64,000 nt of DNA from Christensenella sp. GTDB lineage: Bacteria > Bacillota > Clostridia > Christensenellales > UBA3700. Under the pieces are notes generated by a model. That model was given only the letters and a program-made list of their open reading frames with translations, was not told where the DNA came from and did not search any database. Both the position numbers and the translations under genes were made by a program. Below, piece by piece: positions 36,655 to 45,760 of this stretch (positions are counted from its first letter, which is position 1; each line of letters starts with the position of its first letter). The stretch spans positions 1 through 64,000 of the forward strand of contig JALFUR010000004.1 in the NCBI GenBank assembly GCA_022784465.1, given 5' to 3'.

Positions 36655-38493
36655 ATGAGTAAAATTATTGGTATTGATTTAGGAACTACAAATTCATGTG
36701 TAGCAATTATGGAAGGTGGCGATGCCACTGTTATAGCAAACTCTGAGGGAGCTAGAACAACACCTTCAGTTGTAGGTTTTGCAAAAGATGGCGAAAGACT
36801 TGTAGGTCAAGTAGCAAAAAGACAAGCAGTTTCAAATGCTGCAAGAACAATAAGCTCAATTAAACGTCATATGGGCGAAGATTATAAAGTTAAAATTGAC
36901 GATAAATCATATAGTCCACAAGAAATTTCAGCAATGATTCTTTCTAAGTTAAAGAAAGATGCTGAAGCATATATTGGTCAACCAGTAACACAAGCAGTTA
37001 TTACAGTTCCTGCATACTTCTCAGATAGCCAAAGACAAGCAACAAAGGACGCTGGTAAAATTGCAGGTCTTGAAGTATTGAGAATTATCAACGAACCAAC
37101 AGCAGCAGCTCTTGCTTATGGTCTAGATAAAGGCGAAAATAAAGGACAAAAAGTTCTTATTTACGACTTAGGCGGTGGAACATTCGATGTTTCAATTCTT
37201 GAAATTGAAGATGGTGTATTTGAAGTATTGTCTACAAACGGTGATACACACTTAGGTGGTGATGACTTTGATAACATTATTATTAAATATATCTGTGATG
37301 AATTCAAGAAGGCTGAAGGTATTGATTTGACAACAGATAAAGCTACAATGCAACGTATCAAAGAAGCTGCAGAAAAAGCTAAGATTGAACTATCTGGTGT
37401 AACAAAAACAAATATTAACTTGCCATTTATTACAATGACAGCAGAAGGACCAAAACACATTGATATGGAATTGACAAGAGCTAAGTTTGATTCATTAACA
37501 GCTGATCTAGTTAATAGAACACTTATTCCATTAAAGAAAGCTTTAGCAGATGCTAACTTAACAGCAAAAGATTTGTCTAAGGTTATCTTGGTTGGTGGAT
37601 CAACAAGAATTCCAGCAGTTGTAGATGCCGTTAGAGCAAATACAGGAAAAGAACCATTTAAGGGAATTAACCCAGATGAATGTGTTGCTTTAGGTGCTGC
37701 TATTCAAGGTGGTGTTTTAGCCGGTGATGTTAAGGACGTTGTTCTACTAGATGTAACACCTCTATCATTAGGTATTGAAACAATGGGTGGTGTATTTACA
37801 AAATTGATTGATAGAAATACAACAATTCCTACTCAAAAATCTCAAGTATTCTCAACAGCTGCAGATAATCAAACAGCAGTAGATATTAGAGTTTTACAAG
37901 GTGAAAGACCAATGGCTAACGATAACAAAGAGTTAGGTAGATTCCAATTAGATGGTATTGCTCCAGCTCCAAGAGGAATTCCTCAAATTGAAGTTACTTT
38001 TGATATTGATGCTAATGGTATTGTTAACGTTACAGCTAACGACAAGGGAACAGGAAAGAAACAATCTGTAACAATTACTTCTTCTACAAACTTATCTGAA
38101 GATGAAATCGATAAGGCTGTTAAAGAAGCTGAAAAGTACGCAGAAGAAGATAAGAAACGTAAAGATATGGTAGATGCTAAAAATGAAGCAGATCAAATGA
38201 TTTTTGCAACAGAAAAAGCAATTGACGAAGCTGGAGATAAGATAACAGAGGACGACAAAAAGACTCTTAAGGATGCTATCGAAAAAGCTAAGAAAGATTT
38301 AGTTGAAGCAAAAGATGCTGAAACTGTAAGAAAGATTACAGAAGAAATGACAAAGGCTAACGCTCCAATCTTTACAAAACTATATCAAGCTACACAAGCT
38401 GAAGCTCAAGCTAAGCAAGAAGGTGCTACAAAGAATGATGATGGAAGCGTTAATCCAGACGATATAATTATTGATGGTGGAGATAATCAATAA
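36655..38493 (+). CDS. dnaK: Chaperone DnaK (Hsp70)
   Basis: ATP-dependent chaperone acting with DnaJ and GrpE. The 612-aa protein begins with [13 protein letters not shown] (~5-17), has [15 protein letters not shown] (~167-181), the adenosine-binding [10 protein letters not shown] (~313-322), and a substrate domain with an alpha-helical lid (~480-590). It ends [11 protein letters not shown] rather than EEVK-type. AAAGGAG precedes the ATG. Confidence 0.97.
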   Translation: MSKIIGIDLGTTNSCVAIMEGGDATVIANSEGARTTPSVVGFAKDGERLVGQVAKRQAVSNAARTISSIKRHMGEDYKVKIDDKSYSPQEISAMILSKLKKDAEAYIGQPVTQAVITVPAYFSDSQRQATKDAGKIAGLEVLRIINEPTAAALAYGLDKGENKGQKVLIYDLGGGTFDVSILEIEDGVFEVLSTNGDTHLGGDDFDNIIIKYICDEFKKAEGIDLTTDKATMQRIKEAAEKAKIELSGVTKTNINLPFITMTAEGPKHIDMELTRAKFDSLTADLVNRTLIPLKKALADANLTAKDLSKVILVGGSTRIPAVVDAVRANTGKEPFKGINPDECVALGAAIQGGVLAGDVKDVVLLDVTPLSLGIETMGGVFTKLIDRNTTIPTQKSQVFSTAADNQTAVDIRVLQGERPMANDNKELGRFQLDGIAPAPRGIPQIEVTFDIDANGIVNVTANDKGTGKKQSVTITSSTNLSEDEIDKAVKEAEKYAEEDKKRKDMVDAKNEADQMIFATEKAIDEAGDKITEDDKKTLKDAIEKAKKDLVEAKDAETVRKITEEMTKANAPIFTKLYQATQAEAQAKQEGATKNDDGSVNPDDIIIDGGDNQ

Positions 38494-38517
38494 TTAGAAT
38501 AAGTATAGAGTTTTTAA

Positions 38518-38553
38518 GCGAAAAGGAATCCTAGTTGTAGGATTCCAATTCGC
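38518..38553 (+). promoter_or_regulatory. Intercistronic hairpin between dnaK and dnaJ
   Basis: GCGAA ... GGAATCCTA-GTTG-TAGGATTCC ... TTCGC forms a long two-part stem with no T-run after it. This is more likely an mRNA processing or stability element than a terminator; the dnaJ ribosome binding site (AAAGGA) follows. Confidence 0.65.
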
Positions 38554-38568
38554 GAAATAAAGGATAAT

Positions 38569-39693
38569 ATGAATAAAGATTTATATGAAGTTTTAGGCGT
38601 TTCAAAAGGTGCTTCAGAACAAGAAATAAAAAGCGCTTATAGAAAACTAGCTATAAAATATCATCCAGATAGATATGCGACTGCAAGCGAAGCTGAGAAA
38701 AAGGAAGCTGAAGCTAAGTTTAAAGAAATAAATCACGCATATGAAGTTTTAAGTGATCCAAACAAGAAATCAAATTATGATAATTATGGTAGCGAGGATG
38801 GACCACAAGGATTTAGTGGCTTTGGCGGCGGTGACGCTTCTGGATTTGGAGGATTTGAAGATATTTTAAATTCCTTCTTTGGCGGTGGAATGGGAGGAAG
38901 ACGTGCAAATCGTTCAAACGCTCCTCAGCAAGGTGATGATATTCAAGTTAGATTGGATTTGACTTTTGAAGAAGCATTTAATGGCGTAAAGAAAACTATA
39001 GAAATAGATAGATATGAAGAATGTCCAACTTGTCATGGTACAGGTGCTAAAGATTCTTCATCAATTGATGTATGCCCATATTGCCATGGATCAGGAATGA
39101 TTCAAAAGACACAAAATACTTTATTTGGACAACAAATCATTCAAACAGTATGTACTCATTGTGGCGGTAAGGGAAAAGTTATTAAAGAAAAATGTAAAGA
39201 TTGTAAAGGTGCAGGCTCAATTAGAAAAAGAGCTAGCGTAACTATAAACATTCCAGCAGGTATTGATTCAGGAATGAACATGACTATAAGACACGAAGGT
39301 CATGCTGGAAAGAATGGTGGTCCAAAGGGAAATCTAATTGTTTCAATATCAGTTAAGCCATCAGACAAGTTTAAGAGAGTTGGTAATGATTTATACATGG
39401 ATGTACCAATAGGGTTCTTTGATGCTGCTAATGGATGCACATTAGAGATTGATACATTAAAGGGAAAGACAACAACTAAAGTTCCTGAAGGAATACAATC
39501 TGGTACAAAAATAAGAATAAAAGGATACGGAATGAAAGCTTTGCAAAAAGACTTCTATGGAGATCTATATTTAACTATAAAAGTTGAAACTCCAAAAGGT
39601 CTATCTTCTAAGCAAATGAAGTTATTGAAAGCCTTTGAAGAATCCTTGAGTGAATCTCAATACCCACAAGTAAAAAGATTTAACAAAAAATAA
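38569..39693 (+). CDS. dnaJ: Co-chaperone DnaJ (Hsp40)
   Basis: Stimulates DnaK ATPase and delivers unfolded clients. The 374-aa protein has a J domain with the HPD motif (YHPDRYA, ~32-38), a Gly/Phe-rich region (~78-110), four CxxCxGxG zinc-finger repeats ([32 protein letters not shown]; ~143-215) and the C-terminal substrate domains. It is the last gene of the operon. Confidence 0.96.
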   Translation: MNKDLYEVLGVSKGASEQEIKSAYRKLAIKYHPDRYATASEAEKKEAEAKFKEINHAYEVLSDPNKKSNYDNYGSEDGPQGFSGFGGGDASGFGGFEDILNSFFGGGMGGRRANRSNAPQQGDDIQVRLDLTFEEAFNGVKKTIEIDRYEECPTCHGTGAKDSSSIDVCPYCHGSGMIQKTQNTLFGQQIIQTVCTHCGGKGKVIKEKCKDCKGAGSIRKRASVTINIPAGIDSGMNMTIRHEGHAGKNGGPKGNLIVSISVKPSDKFKRVGNDLYMDVPIGFFDAANGCTLEIDTLKGKTTTKVPEGIQSGTKIRIKGYGMKALQKDFYGDLYLTIKVETPKGLSSKQMKLLKAFEESLSESQYPQVKRFNKK

Positions 39694-39704
39694 AAAAAAA
39701 TTGT

Positions 39705-39755
39705 AAAAGTGCTTTACAACGCAATATAGATTTGTTATATTATAAAAGCACTTTT
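39705..39755 (+). promoter_or_regulatory. tRNA operon promoter nested in a terminator-like inverted repeat
   Basis: AAAAGTGCTTT (39705-39715) and AAAGCACTTTT (39745-39755) are perfect 11-bp arms, a likely dnaJ terminator. The 29-nt interval carries -35 TTTACA (39713-39718), 17 bp and -10 TATATT (39736-39741), which would start transcription just before tRNA-Val. Confidence 0.6.
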
Positions 39756-39757
39756 GT

Positions 39758-39833
39758 GGAAGCATAGCTCAGCTGGGAGAGCATCTGCCTTACAAGCAGA
39801 GGGTCATAGGTTCGAGCCCTATTGTTTCCACCA
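39758..39833 (+). tRNA. tRNA-Val (UAC)
   Basis: A full cloverleaf with encoded CCA. Acceptor GGAAGCA pairs with TGTTTCC, the anticodon loop CTTACAA gives UAC, and the T arm contains GGTTCGAGC. Confidence 0.95.
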
Positions 39834-39837
39834 ATAC

Positions 39838-39913
<76 letters not shown>

Positions 39914-39926
39914 TTAAGACAAGAGT

Positions 39927-40001
39927 GGCACCTTGGCCAAGTGGTAAGGCAAAGCTCTGCAAAAGCTTTATTCTCCAGTCCGAATCTGGAAGGTGCCTCC
40001 A
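39927..40001 (+). tRNA. tRNA-Cys (GCA)
   Basis: Acceptor GGCACCT pairs with AGGTGCC, anticodon stem AAAGCT/AGCTTT with loop CTGCAAA gives GCA, discriminator U, CCA encoded. Confidence 0.93.
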
Positions 40002-40020
40002 ACAAAAAAACAATGCGTGT

Positions 40021-40107
40021 GCCGAGTTGGCGGAATTGGCAGACGCGAGGGACTTAAAATCCCTTGGTCGAAAGGCCGTGCCGGTTCAAGTCCGGCACCC
40101 GGCACCA
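40021..40107 (+). tRNA. tRNA-Leu (UAA)
   Basis: An 87-nt class II tRNA with a long variable arm. Anticodon loop CTTAAAA gives UAA, T arm GCCGG/CCGGC, CCA encoded. The acceptor GCCGAGT/ACCCGGC has one A-C mismatch at pair 5-68. Confidence 0.93.
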
Positions 40108-40113
40108 TGTTAG

Positions 40114-40167
40114 TATAATCTGAATCAAATCCTTATAATGAGTGAGTGGTTCGGATTATATTTTTTT
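40114..40167 (+). terminator. Terminator of the tRNA operon
   Basis: TATAATCTGAA pairs with TTCGGATTATA (one G-T) across a 25-nt loop, followed by seven T. Confidence 0.8.
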
Positions 40168-40226
40168 ATGACTTATTTCAAGAACACCCGTGACGGACAA
40201 TCAATCGGGAAAGGGCGGTAAGTAAA

Positions 40227-40262
40227 TGTGAAAACGGCTGTCGGTTTCAAGCCGACAGCCGT
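40227..40262 (-). terminator. Terminator of ATPase 3
   Basis: A perfect 11-bp stem, ACGGCTGTCGG/CCGACAGCCGT, with a 7-nt loop. In the minus direction it is followed by TTTTCACATTT. It lies 20 bp after the ATPase 3 stop. Confidence 0.7.
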
Positions 40263-40281
40263 GAATACAGGCATTTACCGT

Positions 40282-41628
40282 TTAGTGGAATTGAAAGGAC
40301 GAAAGGAATTCTTTGATCAGAAACGAGCAAAAATGCGGGAACGTGCAGATGTTCGAGTTAAACCCGATATTTCCTCTTACTATTTTAATGCCGAAACAAA
40401 TCTCTTTATAATCGGGATTTTTGATTAACGTTGCGAGGGATTTCGAGTTATTATTTCCGGCTTTGACTTCAATCGGTACGAGATAGTCTTTGTAACGGAC
40501 AAGGAATTCTTCTTGAAGCGTGGAGTTTTCCTTTTTGTAATAACGAAGCTCGTAACCCGATTTGACGAGCGCTTCGCCTATAATGCTTTCAAACAGCCCG
40601 CCTTTATAAACGTCGAGATTTTTATTCTGACGGAAATCCGTTTGCGCTTCATCGTCGAGCTGCGAGATCAGCAATCCGTTATCGGCATAATACAGGATAC
40701 AGCAATCTTCGATAACGTTGCCTTTCAAAGGAAGATTCGGAGTTTGCAAAGCGCGGCTTACGTTGACGATACCGGCATCTTCGAGCCATTCGAGAGAGCC
40801 TCGGTAATCTTTGAACTTTGCGCCCGAACGCACTTTGGAAAGCTGGAACTTTTTGTTTTCCTTTCCAAGTTGGAACGGCACGGAGCGAAAGACGTTTGTA
40901 ATGCGGGATTTATCAAGTCCGACCGCGTACTTGCGGATGTCGGCTTCGTAACCGATCACAATCTGTCTTTGAATTTCAAGCGTATTTTCAAAAGTTTTCC
41001 TTGTTACAAAGTCTTTGACGACATCTGGCATTCCGCCGACGAGACAGTAGTCCAAAAAAAGGTCGTTGTAAATCTTTAAGACAGAAGACGTAAACGGCGT
41101 AAACGACAACATATGTTCGAGAATATCGTTCTTGACAGAGTTGTCGTAACCGAGCGCCCACAAAAATTCTTCAAAATCGAGTGAACGCATTTCGATTTCA
41201 GTTTTATAGCCTACGCTGATATTCGATATTTCTTTATAATGAACGCCGAGTAAAGAACCGCTGCAAATGACATCGTAGTTTCCGTCCAGAGCAAAAAACT
41301 TCAATGAAGTTACAATGTCGGGGAATTCCTGTATTTCATCGAAGAAAATCAAAGTTTTTCCTTTGATGAATCGTGCTTCGGGATTGATACGAGAAATGTT
41401 CTTGATAACGGCTTCCGCAGAGTAACCATTTTCCACGATTTGCTTGTAAACGGGATCGGAAACAAAGTTGATTTCGACGATGCTGTCGTAATTGCTTTGA
41501 GCAAAGTTTTCAATGGATTTGGTTTTACCAACCTGTCTTGCCCCTTTGATAATCAGCGGTTTTCTCTCGTCATTCGCTTTCCATTCGGCAAGATAGGCAT
41601 CGATTTTTCGTTTCAGATATCCGATCAT
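40282..41628 (-). CDS. AAA+ ATPase, DUF4143 family (ATPase 3)
   Basis: A 448-aa relative of ATPases 1 and 2. Walker A KGARQVGKT (~28-36), Walker B LIFFDEIQ (~93-100), CSGSLLG, LVGGMPDVVKD (~196-206), and a nuclease-like tail EEFLVRYKDYLVPIEVKAG with Glu in place of the first Asp. After the family's usual hydrophobic end (TFPHFCSFLI) it runs on 12 residues (KEFLSSFQFH), probably a shifted stop. It is noticeably richer in G+C than the dnaJ and tRNA region beside it. It has its own promoter with a 33-bp repeat array and its own terminator, so it is a self-contained cassette next to a tRNA cluster. Confidence 0.9.
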   Translation of the reverse strand: MIGYLKRKIDAYLAEWKANDERKPLIIKGARQVGKTKSIENFAQSNYDSIVEINFVSDPVYKQIVENGYSAEAVIKNISRINPEARFIKGKTLIFFDEIQEFPDIVTSLKFFALDGNYDVICSGSLLGVHYKEISNISVGYKTEIEMRSLDFEEFLWALGYDNSVKNDILEHMLSFTPFTSSVLKIYNDLFLDYCLVGGMPDVVKDFVTRKTFENTLEIQRQIVIGYEADIRKYAVGLDKSRITNVFRSVPFQLGKENKKFQLSKVRSGAKFKDYRGSLEWLEDAGIVNVSRALQTPNLPLKGNVIEDCCILYYADNGLLISQLDDEAQTDFRQNKNLDVYKGGLFESIIGEALVKSGYELRYYKKENSTLQEEFLVRYKDYLVPIEVKAGNNNSKSLATLIKNPDYKEICFGIKIVRGNIGFNSNICTFPHFCSFLIKEFLSSFQFH

Positions 41629-41654
41629 AAAATCACCTCTTTCAGATTAATGAT

Positions 41655-41683
41655 AGTATACCACGAATGAAGGGAATAATCAA
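41655..41683 (-). promoter_or_regulatory. Promoter of ATPase 3
   Basis: Minus strand: TTGATT, 17 bp, TATACT. AGAGGTGA lies between it and the ATG at 41628. The repeat array ends 5 bp upstream of the -35 box. Confidence 0.7.
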
Positions 41684-41688
41684 GGCGT

Positions 41689-41776
41689 TTTCCTAAAAAA
41701 TGAGCGAGTTTTTAAAATAAATTTCCTAAAAAATGAGCGAGTTTTTAAAATAATTTCCTAAAAAATGAGCGAGTTT
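41689..41776 (-). repeat. Three tandem ~33-bp repeats upstream of ATPase 3
   Basis: On the plus strand TTTCCTAAAAAATGAGCGAGTTT begins at 41689, 41722 and 41754 (periods 33 and 32). In gene orientation each reads AAACTCGCTCATTTTTTAGGAAA. This is the same copy number, spacing and promoter placement as the array at 2604, with a different sequence that keeps a TCG ... ATTTTWT skeleton. Confidence 0.8.
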
Positions 41777-41799
41777 GTGTCGAGAAATGCCGATTTTAT

Positions 41800-42155
41800 A
41801 GCAGATTAATCTATAATCAATACAACTTACACGAAAAAGCAGCTGACTCAATATGGAAAATTACGCGGAAAAGCAAAGTTTGGGAGGAAAGAAAATATAA
41901 ACAGGAAAAAATAGAAAAAAGCGGAGTTGTTCGTACCCAAAACCTACGATTTGGAATCGTTATACGATACGGAGGACAACGAAATGATAGAGATGTAAAT
42001 GCAGCCATCAATATTCTTAATGAAGGACTGAGAATATTAGAAATGGCGTAGATGAATAAAAGAACGATAGGAACTATCAGGTTAGCTTGGCAAATATCTT
42101 TTCAGTAGAAAGGAGTTCCCAAGAATCTAGTGGCTTTATCCATGAGAGGTCCAAA
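41800..42155 (+). mobile_element. IS200/IS605-type remnant with tnpB C-terminus
   Basis: One open frame ends NDRDVNAAINILNEGLRILEMA at 42051. The DRDVNAAINIL segment is the third RuvC motif of TnpB nucleases. Upstream, the zinc-ribbon part looks frameshifted and mutated, and the rest of TnpB is missing. The A/G-rich stretch after the stop resembles the right end of such elements. No TnpA is present, so the copy is dead. Confidence 0.6.
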
Positions 42156-42193
42156 ATTTGATTGTTGACTTTTTTAATTAACTATCTAAAAAA

Positions 42194-42250
42194 AAACGAC
42201 TAAATGTTCGGTCGTTTCATCTAGACAAAAGATTTTGTTTAAAGTACAAT
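42194..42250 (+). promoter_or_regulatory. Promoter and palindrome of ATPase 4
   Basis: AAACGAC-N10-GTCGTTT (42194-42217) lies 4 bp before -35 TAGACA (42222-42227), 17 bp, -10 TACAAT (42245-42250). The palindrome could be an operator. Confidence 0.55.
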
Positions 42251-42302
42251 AATTGAAAGCAAATTGTTTTTGCGACCAACTTTCAAACAAAAGGAGCATT
42301 TT

Positions 42303-43559
42303 ATGGGTTTAATTGCAAGAGATAGATATTTACAAAAGTTAATAGATCGGAAAGAAAACGGTATGATAAAAGTAATTACAGGTATTCGCCGTTGCGGAAA
42401 AACTTATCTTCTTTTTGAATTGTTCTATAATTATTTGAAAGAACAAGGCGTTGACGATAAACATATCATTAAACTTGCTTTGGACGATACAAAGAATAAG
42501 AAATATCGCAACCCCGATGAATTATATTATTACGTTCGAGCACAAATCCTTGACGACAATCCGTATTATATTCTTCTTGATGAAGTGCAATTTGTGGACG
42601 AGTTTGAGGACGTGCTTAATGGTTTTTTGCATATCAAAAACGCTGATACTTACGTAACTGGTAGCAATGCAAAATTCTTGTCAAAAGATATTATTACCGA
42701 ATTTCGTGGTCGTGGTGATGAAGTTAGAGTTTATCCCCTTACTTTTAAAGAATACTATGGTTATTTAGGTGGTGACAAGTTAGAGCGTTTTGAAGAATAT
42801 GCTCAATTTGGTGGGCTTCCACTTACTTTATCAAGAAAATCAACAGAAGATAAAGCAAAATATTTATCAAACCTTTTCAAAGAAGTATATTTCAAAGATT
42901 TGGAAGAACGTTATAGTATTGATTTACCCGAAGTTTTACAGTTATTAACCGATGATTTATGTTCTTCTATTGGTTCTCTTACAAATTCTTCTAAATTGGC
43001 AAAGGACTTAAAGTCGGCTAAAAATGTTAAGGTTGATTCTCAAACAATTGCAACCTACTTGGAATATTTAGAAGAATCGTTTTTGTTTAATCAAGCGAAG
43101 CGTTACGACGTTAAGGGTAAAAAATATTTCCTATATCCTTCAAAATATTATTGCACGGATATGGGCTTACGCAATGCTCGCTTGAATTTTAGACAACAAG
43201 AAGATACTCACGCAATTGAAAATATTATTTATAACGAGTTGATTGCTCGTGGTTTTTCCGTTGATGTTGGTGTAGTTGAAATCGTAAGCGTTGGAGAAGA
43301 TGGAAAACGCCATCAAAAACAACGCGAAATAGACTTTGTTATCAACAAAGGAATGAGAAGGTATTATATTCAATCAGCTTTAGCATTGAATACGGATGAT
43401 AAAGAAAAAACTACACTTCGCTCTTTCCTTGAAACTAAGGATTTCTTTAAGAAAATAATCGTAACTAAATCATACATGATGCCTTGGTTTGACGATAACG
43501 GAATTTATCACGTAGGCTTATACGATTTCTTATTAGACGAAAGCATTTTGGAAAGTTAG
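42303..43559 (+). CDS. AAA+ ATPase, DUF4143-related, nuclease motif degraded (ATPase 4)
   Basis: A 418-aa ATPase from ATG 42303, which AAGGAG precedes; the track's TTG at 42264 is upstream of the ribosome binding site. Walker A is TGIRRCGKT and Walker B is YILLDEVQ; VTGSNAKFL corresponds to the GSLLG segment. The C-terminal domain has QREIDFVIN, but where relatives have EVK it reads YIQSALALN, so the PD-(D/E)XK-like site is incomplete. It belongs to a distinct subfamily from ATPases 1-3. It converges on the esterase-like lipoprotein gene and follows the IS remnant. Confidence 0.88.
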   Translation: MGLIARDRYLQKLIDRKENGMIKVITGIRRCGKTYLLFELFYNYLKEQGVDDKHIIKLALDDTKNKKYRNPDELYYYVRAQILDDNPYYILLDEVQFVDEFEDVLNGFLHIKNADTYVTGSNAKFLSKDIITEFRGRGDEVRVYPLTFKEYYGYLGGDKLERFEEYAQFGGLPLTLSRKSTEDKAKYLSNLFKEVYFKDLEERYSIDLPEVLQLLTDDLCSSIGSLTNSSKLAKDLKSAKNVKVDSQTIATYLEYLEESFLFNQAKRYDVKGKKYFLYPSKYYCTDMGLRNARLNFRQQEDTHAIENIIYNELIARGFSVDVGVVEIVSVGEDGKRHQKQREIDFVINKGMRRYYIQSALALNTDDKEKTTLRSFLETKDFFKKIIVTKSYMMPWFDDNGIYHVGLYDFLLDESILES

Positions 43560-43578
43560 TCGTAATTGTTACTAAAAT

Positions 43579-44493
43579 TCAAATGAGAGCGTTTAAATAT
43601 GTGTCAATATATGACCATACTTCATTGTCGTAATTTCCAAATAAAGATGACATATCAATGCCTAAATATGAAAGGTTTTCATTATTAAATCCATGAGTTG
43701 CGCCATCTATTATGTATAGTTGGCAATTGTGGTATATATCGGCAGCTTTTTGAGAATATTCCTTATTTACAATAAAATCATTAGATCCGTGAATAATAAG
43801 TACATCGCCTGTAAAATTTGCTATATTTGCGTATACATCATAATCTTTTATTGTATTTATAAATTTTTCTCCATAAGAAGAAAAACCCAAAGCTCCAAAA
43901 TTGCTCGAATTGTTTGAAAAATTATTTGCAATTTCTGGGATATTAAACGCAGGATAAAGAAGAATTAGCCCAGATATTTCATCGTATATATCGTTTGCTA
44001 CAAGTGCAGATACAAGTCCTCCTTGGCTGGTTCCAAATAAGAATAATTTGTTAGGATTAACATAGTCTAAGTTTTTTATTGTATTTATTACAGCTTTTAA
44101 ATCATCCATTTCAGTAAAAATTGTCATGTCTTGCGTAGATCCATCGCTTCTGCTGTTTGAACTACCTCCGCAAAAATCAAAAGCATAAGCCACATAGCCA
44201 CGCTCTGCAAAACCTATACAATATGCGTTCATAGAATCAGCAGTAAGGTTTGCACTATGTGAAAGAACAACGGCAGGGAACTTTTCTGTTTCAGAAGCTT
44301 TTGTAGGAATGTATATTTTTCCGTAGATGTTCAATTCTCCATTTGTCGTATAAAGTTCCTCTATGATAAAACTCATTGGCTCGTTTTCATCTTTTTTTGT
44401 ATCCTTACAAGAAGAGAATATCAGTGTTGATAAAACAAGCACTAAAAGGGCGCATATAGCTATAAATAATGTAAACTTTTTAAACTTTGTCAT
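43579..44493 (-). CDS. Alpha/beta-hydrolase lipoprotein (esterase/acyl-peptidase-like)
   Basis: A 304-aa exported hydrolase anchored by a lipobox (TLIFSSC, Cys29). The alpha/beta fold has nucleophile elbow GTSQGG (~154-159, catalytic Ser), the acid in HGSNDFIV (~236-243, Asp) and ATHGF (~267-271, His). Similar secreted hydrolases act as feruloyl or xylan esterases or S9-type peptidases; the substrate cannot be deduced here. The promoter and GAGGT ribosome binding site are clear. Confidence 0.88.
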   Translation of the reverse strand: MTKFKKFTLFIAICALLVLVLSTLIFSSCKDTKKDENEPMSFIIEELYTTNGELNIYGKIYIPTKASETEKFPAVVLSHSANLTADSMNAYCIGFAERGYVAYAFDFCGGSSNSRSDGSTQDMTIFTEMDDLKAVINTIKNLDYVNPNKLFLFGTSQGGLVSALVANDIYDEISGLILLYPAFNIPEIANNFSNNSSNFGALGFSSYGEKFINTIKDYDVYANIANFTGDVLIIHGSNDFIVNKEYSQKAADIYHNCQLYIIDGATHGFNNENLSYLGIDMSSLFGNYDNEVWSYIDTYLNALI

Positions 44494-44516
44494 ATGACAA
44501 CCTCTATTTAAAAGTT

Positions 44517-44545
44517 ATTTTATCACTAGTATTATTGAGGGTCAA
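44517..44545 (-). promoter_or_regulatory. Promoter of the hydrolase lipoprotein
   Basis: Minus strand: TTGACC, 17 bp, TAAAAT, 24 bp upstream of the ATG. Confidence 0.65.
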
Positions 44546-44612
44546 ATTATGGTTAATATTTGAAAAATAGTTAAGATCAAACTTTGAAAATGCAATATAA
44601 TTTATGTTGTTA

Positions 44613-44641
44613 TTGATTAAAGATTCTATTTTTACTATAAT
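44613..44641 (+). promoter_or_regulatory. galM promoter
   Basis: TTGATT, 17 bp, TATAAT, with GAGGTGA about 20 bp downstream. Confidence 0.65.
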
Positions 44642-44672
44642 TTATTTGCAATAAAAAAATGAGGTGACGATT

Positions 44673-45665
44673 GTGAAACAATTATTTGATAACTATAACG
44701 GAACAGCCATATATTCTTATACTTTATCTTCAAAAAACTTAGAAGTAGAAATTGTGGAATATGGGGCAAGAATTAATGCTTTGCGTTTTAATGGTGTTAA
44801 TGTTGCTTTAGGTTATAAATCTGTCTGGGGAAGCAAAGAATCTGCATGCTATATTGGCGCTACAGTTGGAAGATGCGCAAATAGAATTGAAAATGCACGT
44901 TTTGTATTAAATGGTAAAGAATATCAAGTATCAAATAATGAAAACAAAAATCATTTGCATGGTGGAATAGAGGGCTTTGATCAAAAAATATTTAATGTTG
45001 AATATTTTGATGATCAAAAAATTGTCTTATCATATGAATCTAAAGATGGCGAAGAGGGATATCCTGGCAATTTAAAGCTTATAGTTACATATACAATCAA
45101 AGATAATGATTTAATAATCGACTATGATGCTATATCAGATAAAGATACTTTGTTTAATCCTACATGTCATACATATTTTAACTTTAACGGAGAAGAGGTA
45201 TGTGATTGTAGAGATAATGAGGTGTATATTAATGCAACATCATATACAGTTTCAAATGATAAATTAATTCCGACAGGAGAAGTTCAAAGTGTAATCTCTA
45301 CACCTTTAGATTTTACTAAACTAAAGCCTCTTATAAAAGATATTGATGAGCCTATGTTAATTGATACAAAAGGCTATGATCACAATTTTATTCTTGATGG
45401 GGAATATGCTGCTTCAGTTAGAAGTACTTTAACAAATATTTCAATGGATTTATATACAGATTTGCCTTGTCTTCAATTGTATACAGGTGGATTTTTACAA
45501 GCAAAAGAAGGTAAAACTCGTGCATATGAAGCATTTGATGGTTTCTGCCTTGAACCACAATATGCACCTAATGCTATAAATATAGAATCCTTTAAAAAAC
45601 CTATTATAAAAGCTGGAGAAAAAGTTCATCACTATATAAAGTATTCCTTTAAGACAAATAATTAA
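44673..45665 (+). CDS. galM: Aldose 1-epimerase (mutarotase)
   Basis: Interconverts alpha and beta anomers of aldoses, feeding galactose or glucose metabolism in the cytoplasm. About 330 aa. Family motifs are GATVGRCANRI (~65-75), NHLHGG (~93-98, catalytic His), HTYFNFNG (~172-179, second His), YDHNFIL, LQLYTGGFL and the catalytic Glu in GFCLEPQYAPNA (~290-301). The start is taken at GTG 44673, 5 nt after GAGGTGA; the track's GTG at 44664 lies inside that ribosome binding site. Confidence 0.93.
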   Translation: MKQLFDNYNGTAIYSYTLSSKNLEVEIVEYGARINALRFNGVNVALGYKSVWGSKESACYIGATVGRCANRIENARFVLNGKEYQVSNNENKNHLHGGIEGFDQKIFNVEYFDDQKIVLSYESKDGEEGYPGNLKLIVTYTIKDNDLIIDYDAISDKDTLFNPTCHTYFNFNGEEVCDCRDNEVYINATSYTVSNDKLIPTGEVQSVISTPLDFTKLKPLIKDIDEPMLIDTKGYDHNFILDGEYAASVRSTLTNISMDLYTDLPCLQLYTGGFLQAKEGKTRAYEAFDGFCLEPQYAPNAINIESFKKPIIKAGEKVHHYIKYSFKTNN

Positions 45666-45722
45666 TTTTTACAATTTTGACTGGAATTTACTTTTACAAT
45701 TAACTCTATTTTTTTGTAATGC

Positions 45723-45751
45723 TTTAATTTCACTATTTAATATGTTAAAAT
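45723..45751 (+). promoter_or_regulatory. Promoter close to the start codon of the next gene
   Basis: An extended -10, TGTTAAAAT (ending 45751), with TTTAAT 17 bp upstream. The ATG at 45761 is only 9 nt from the -10 and no Shine-Dalgarno is present. Confidence 0.45.
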
Positions 45752-45760
45752 ATTAAAGAT

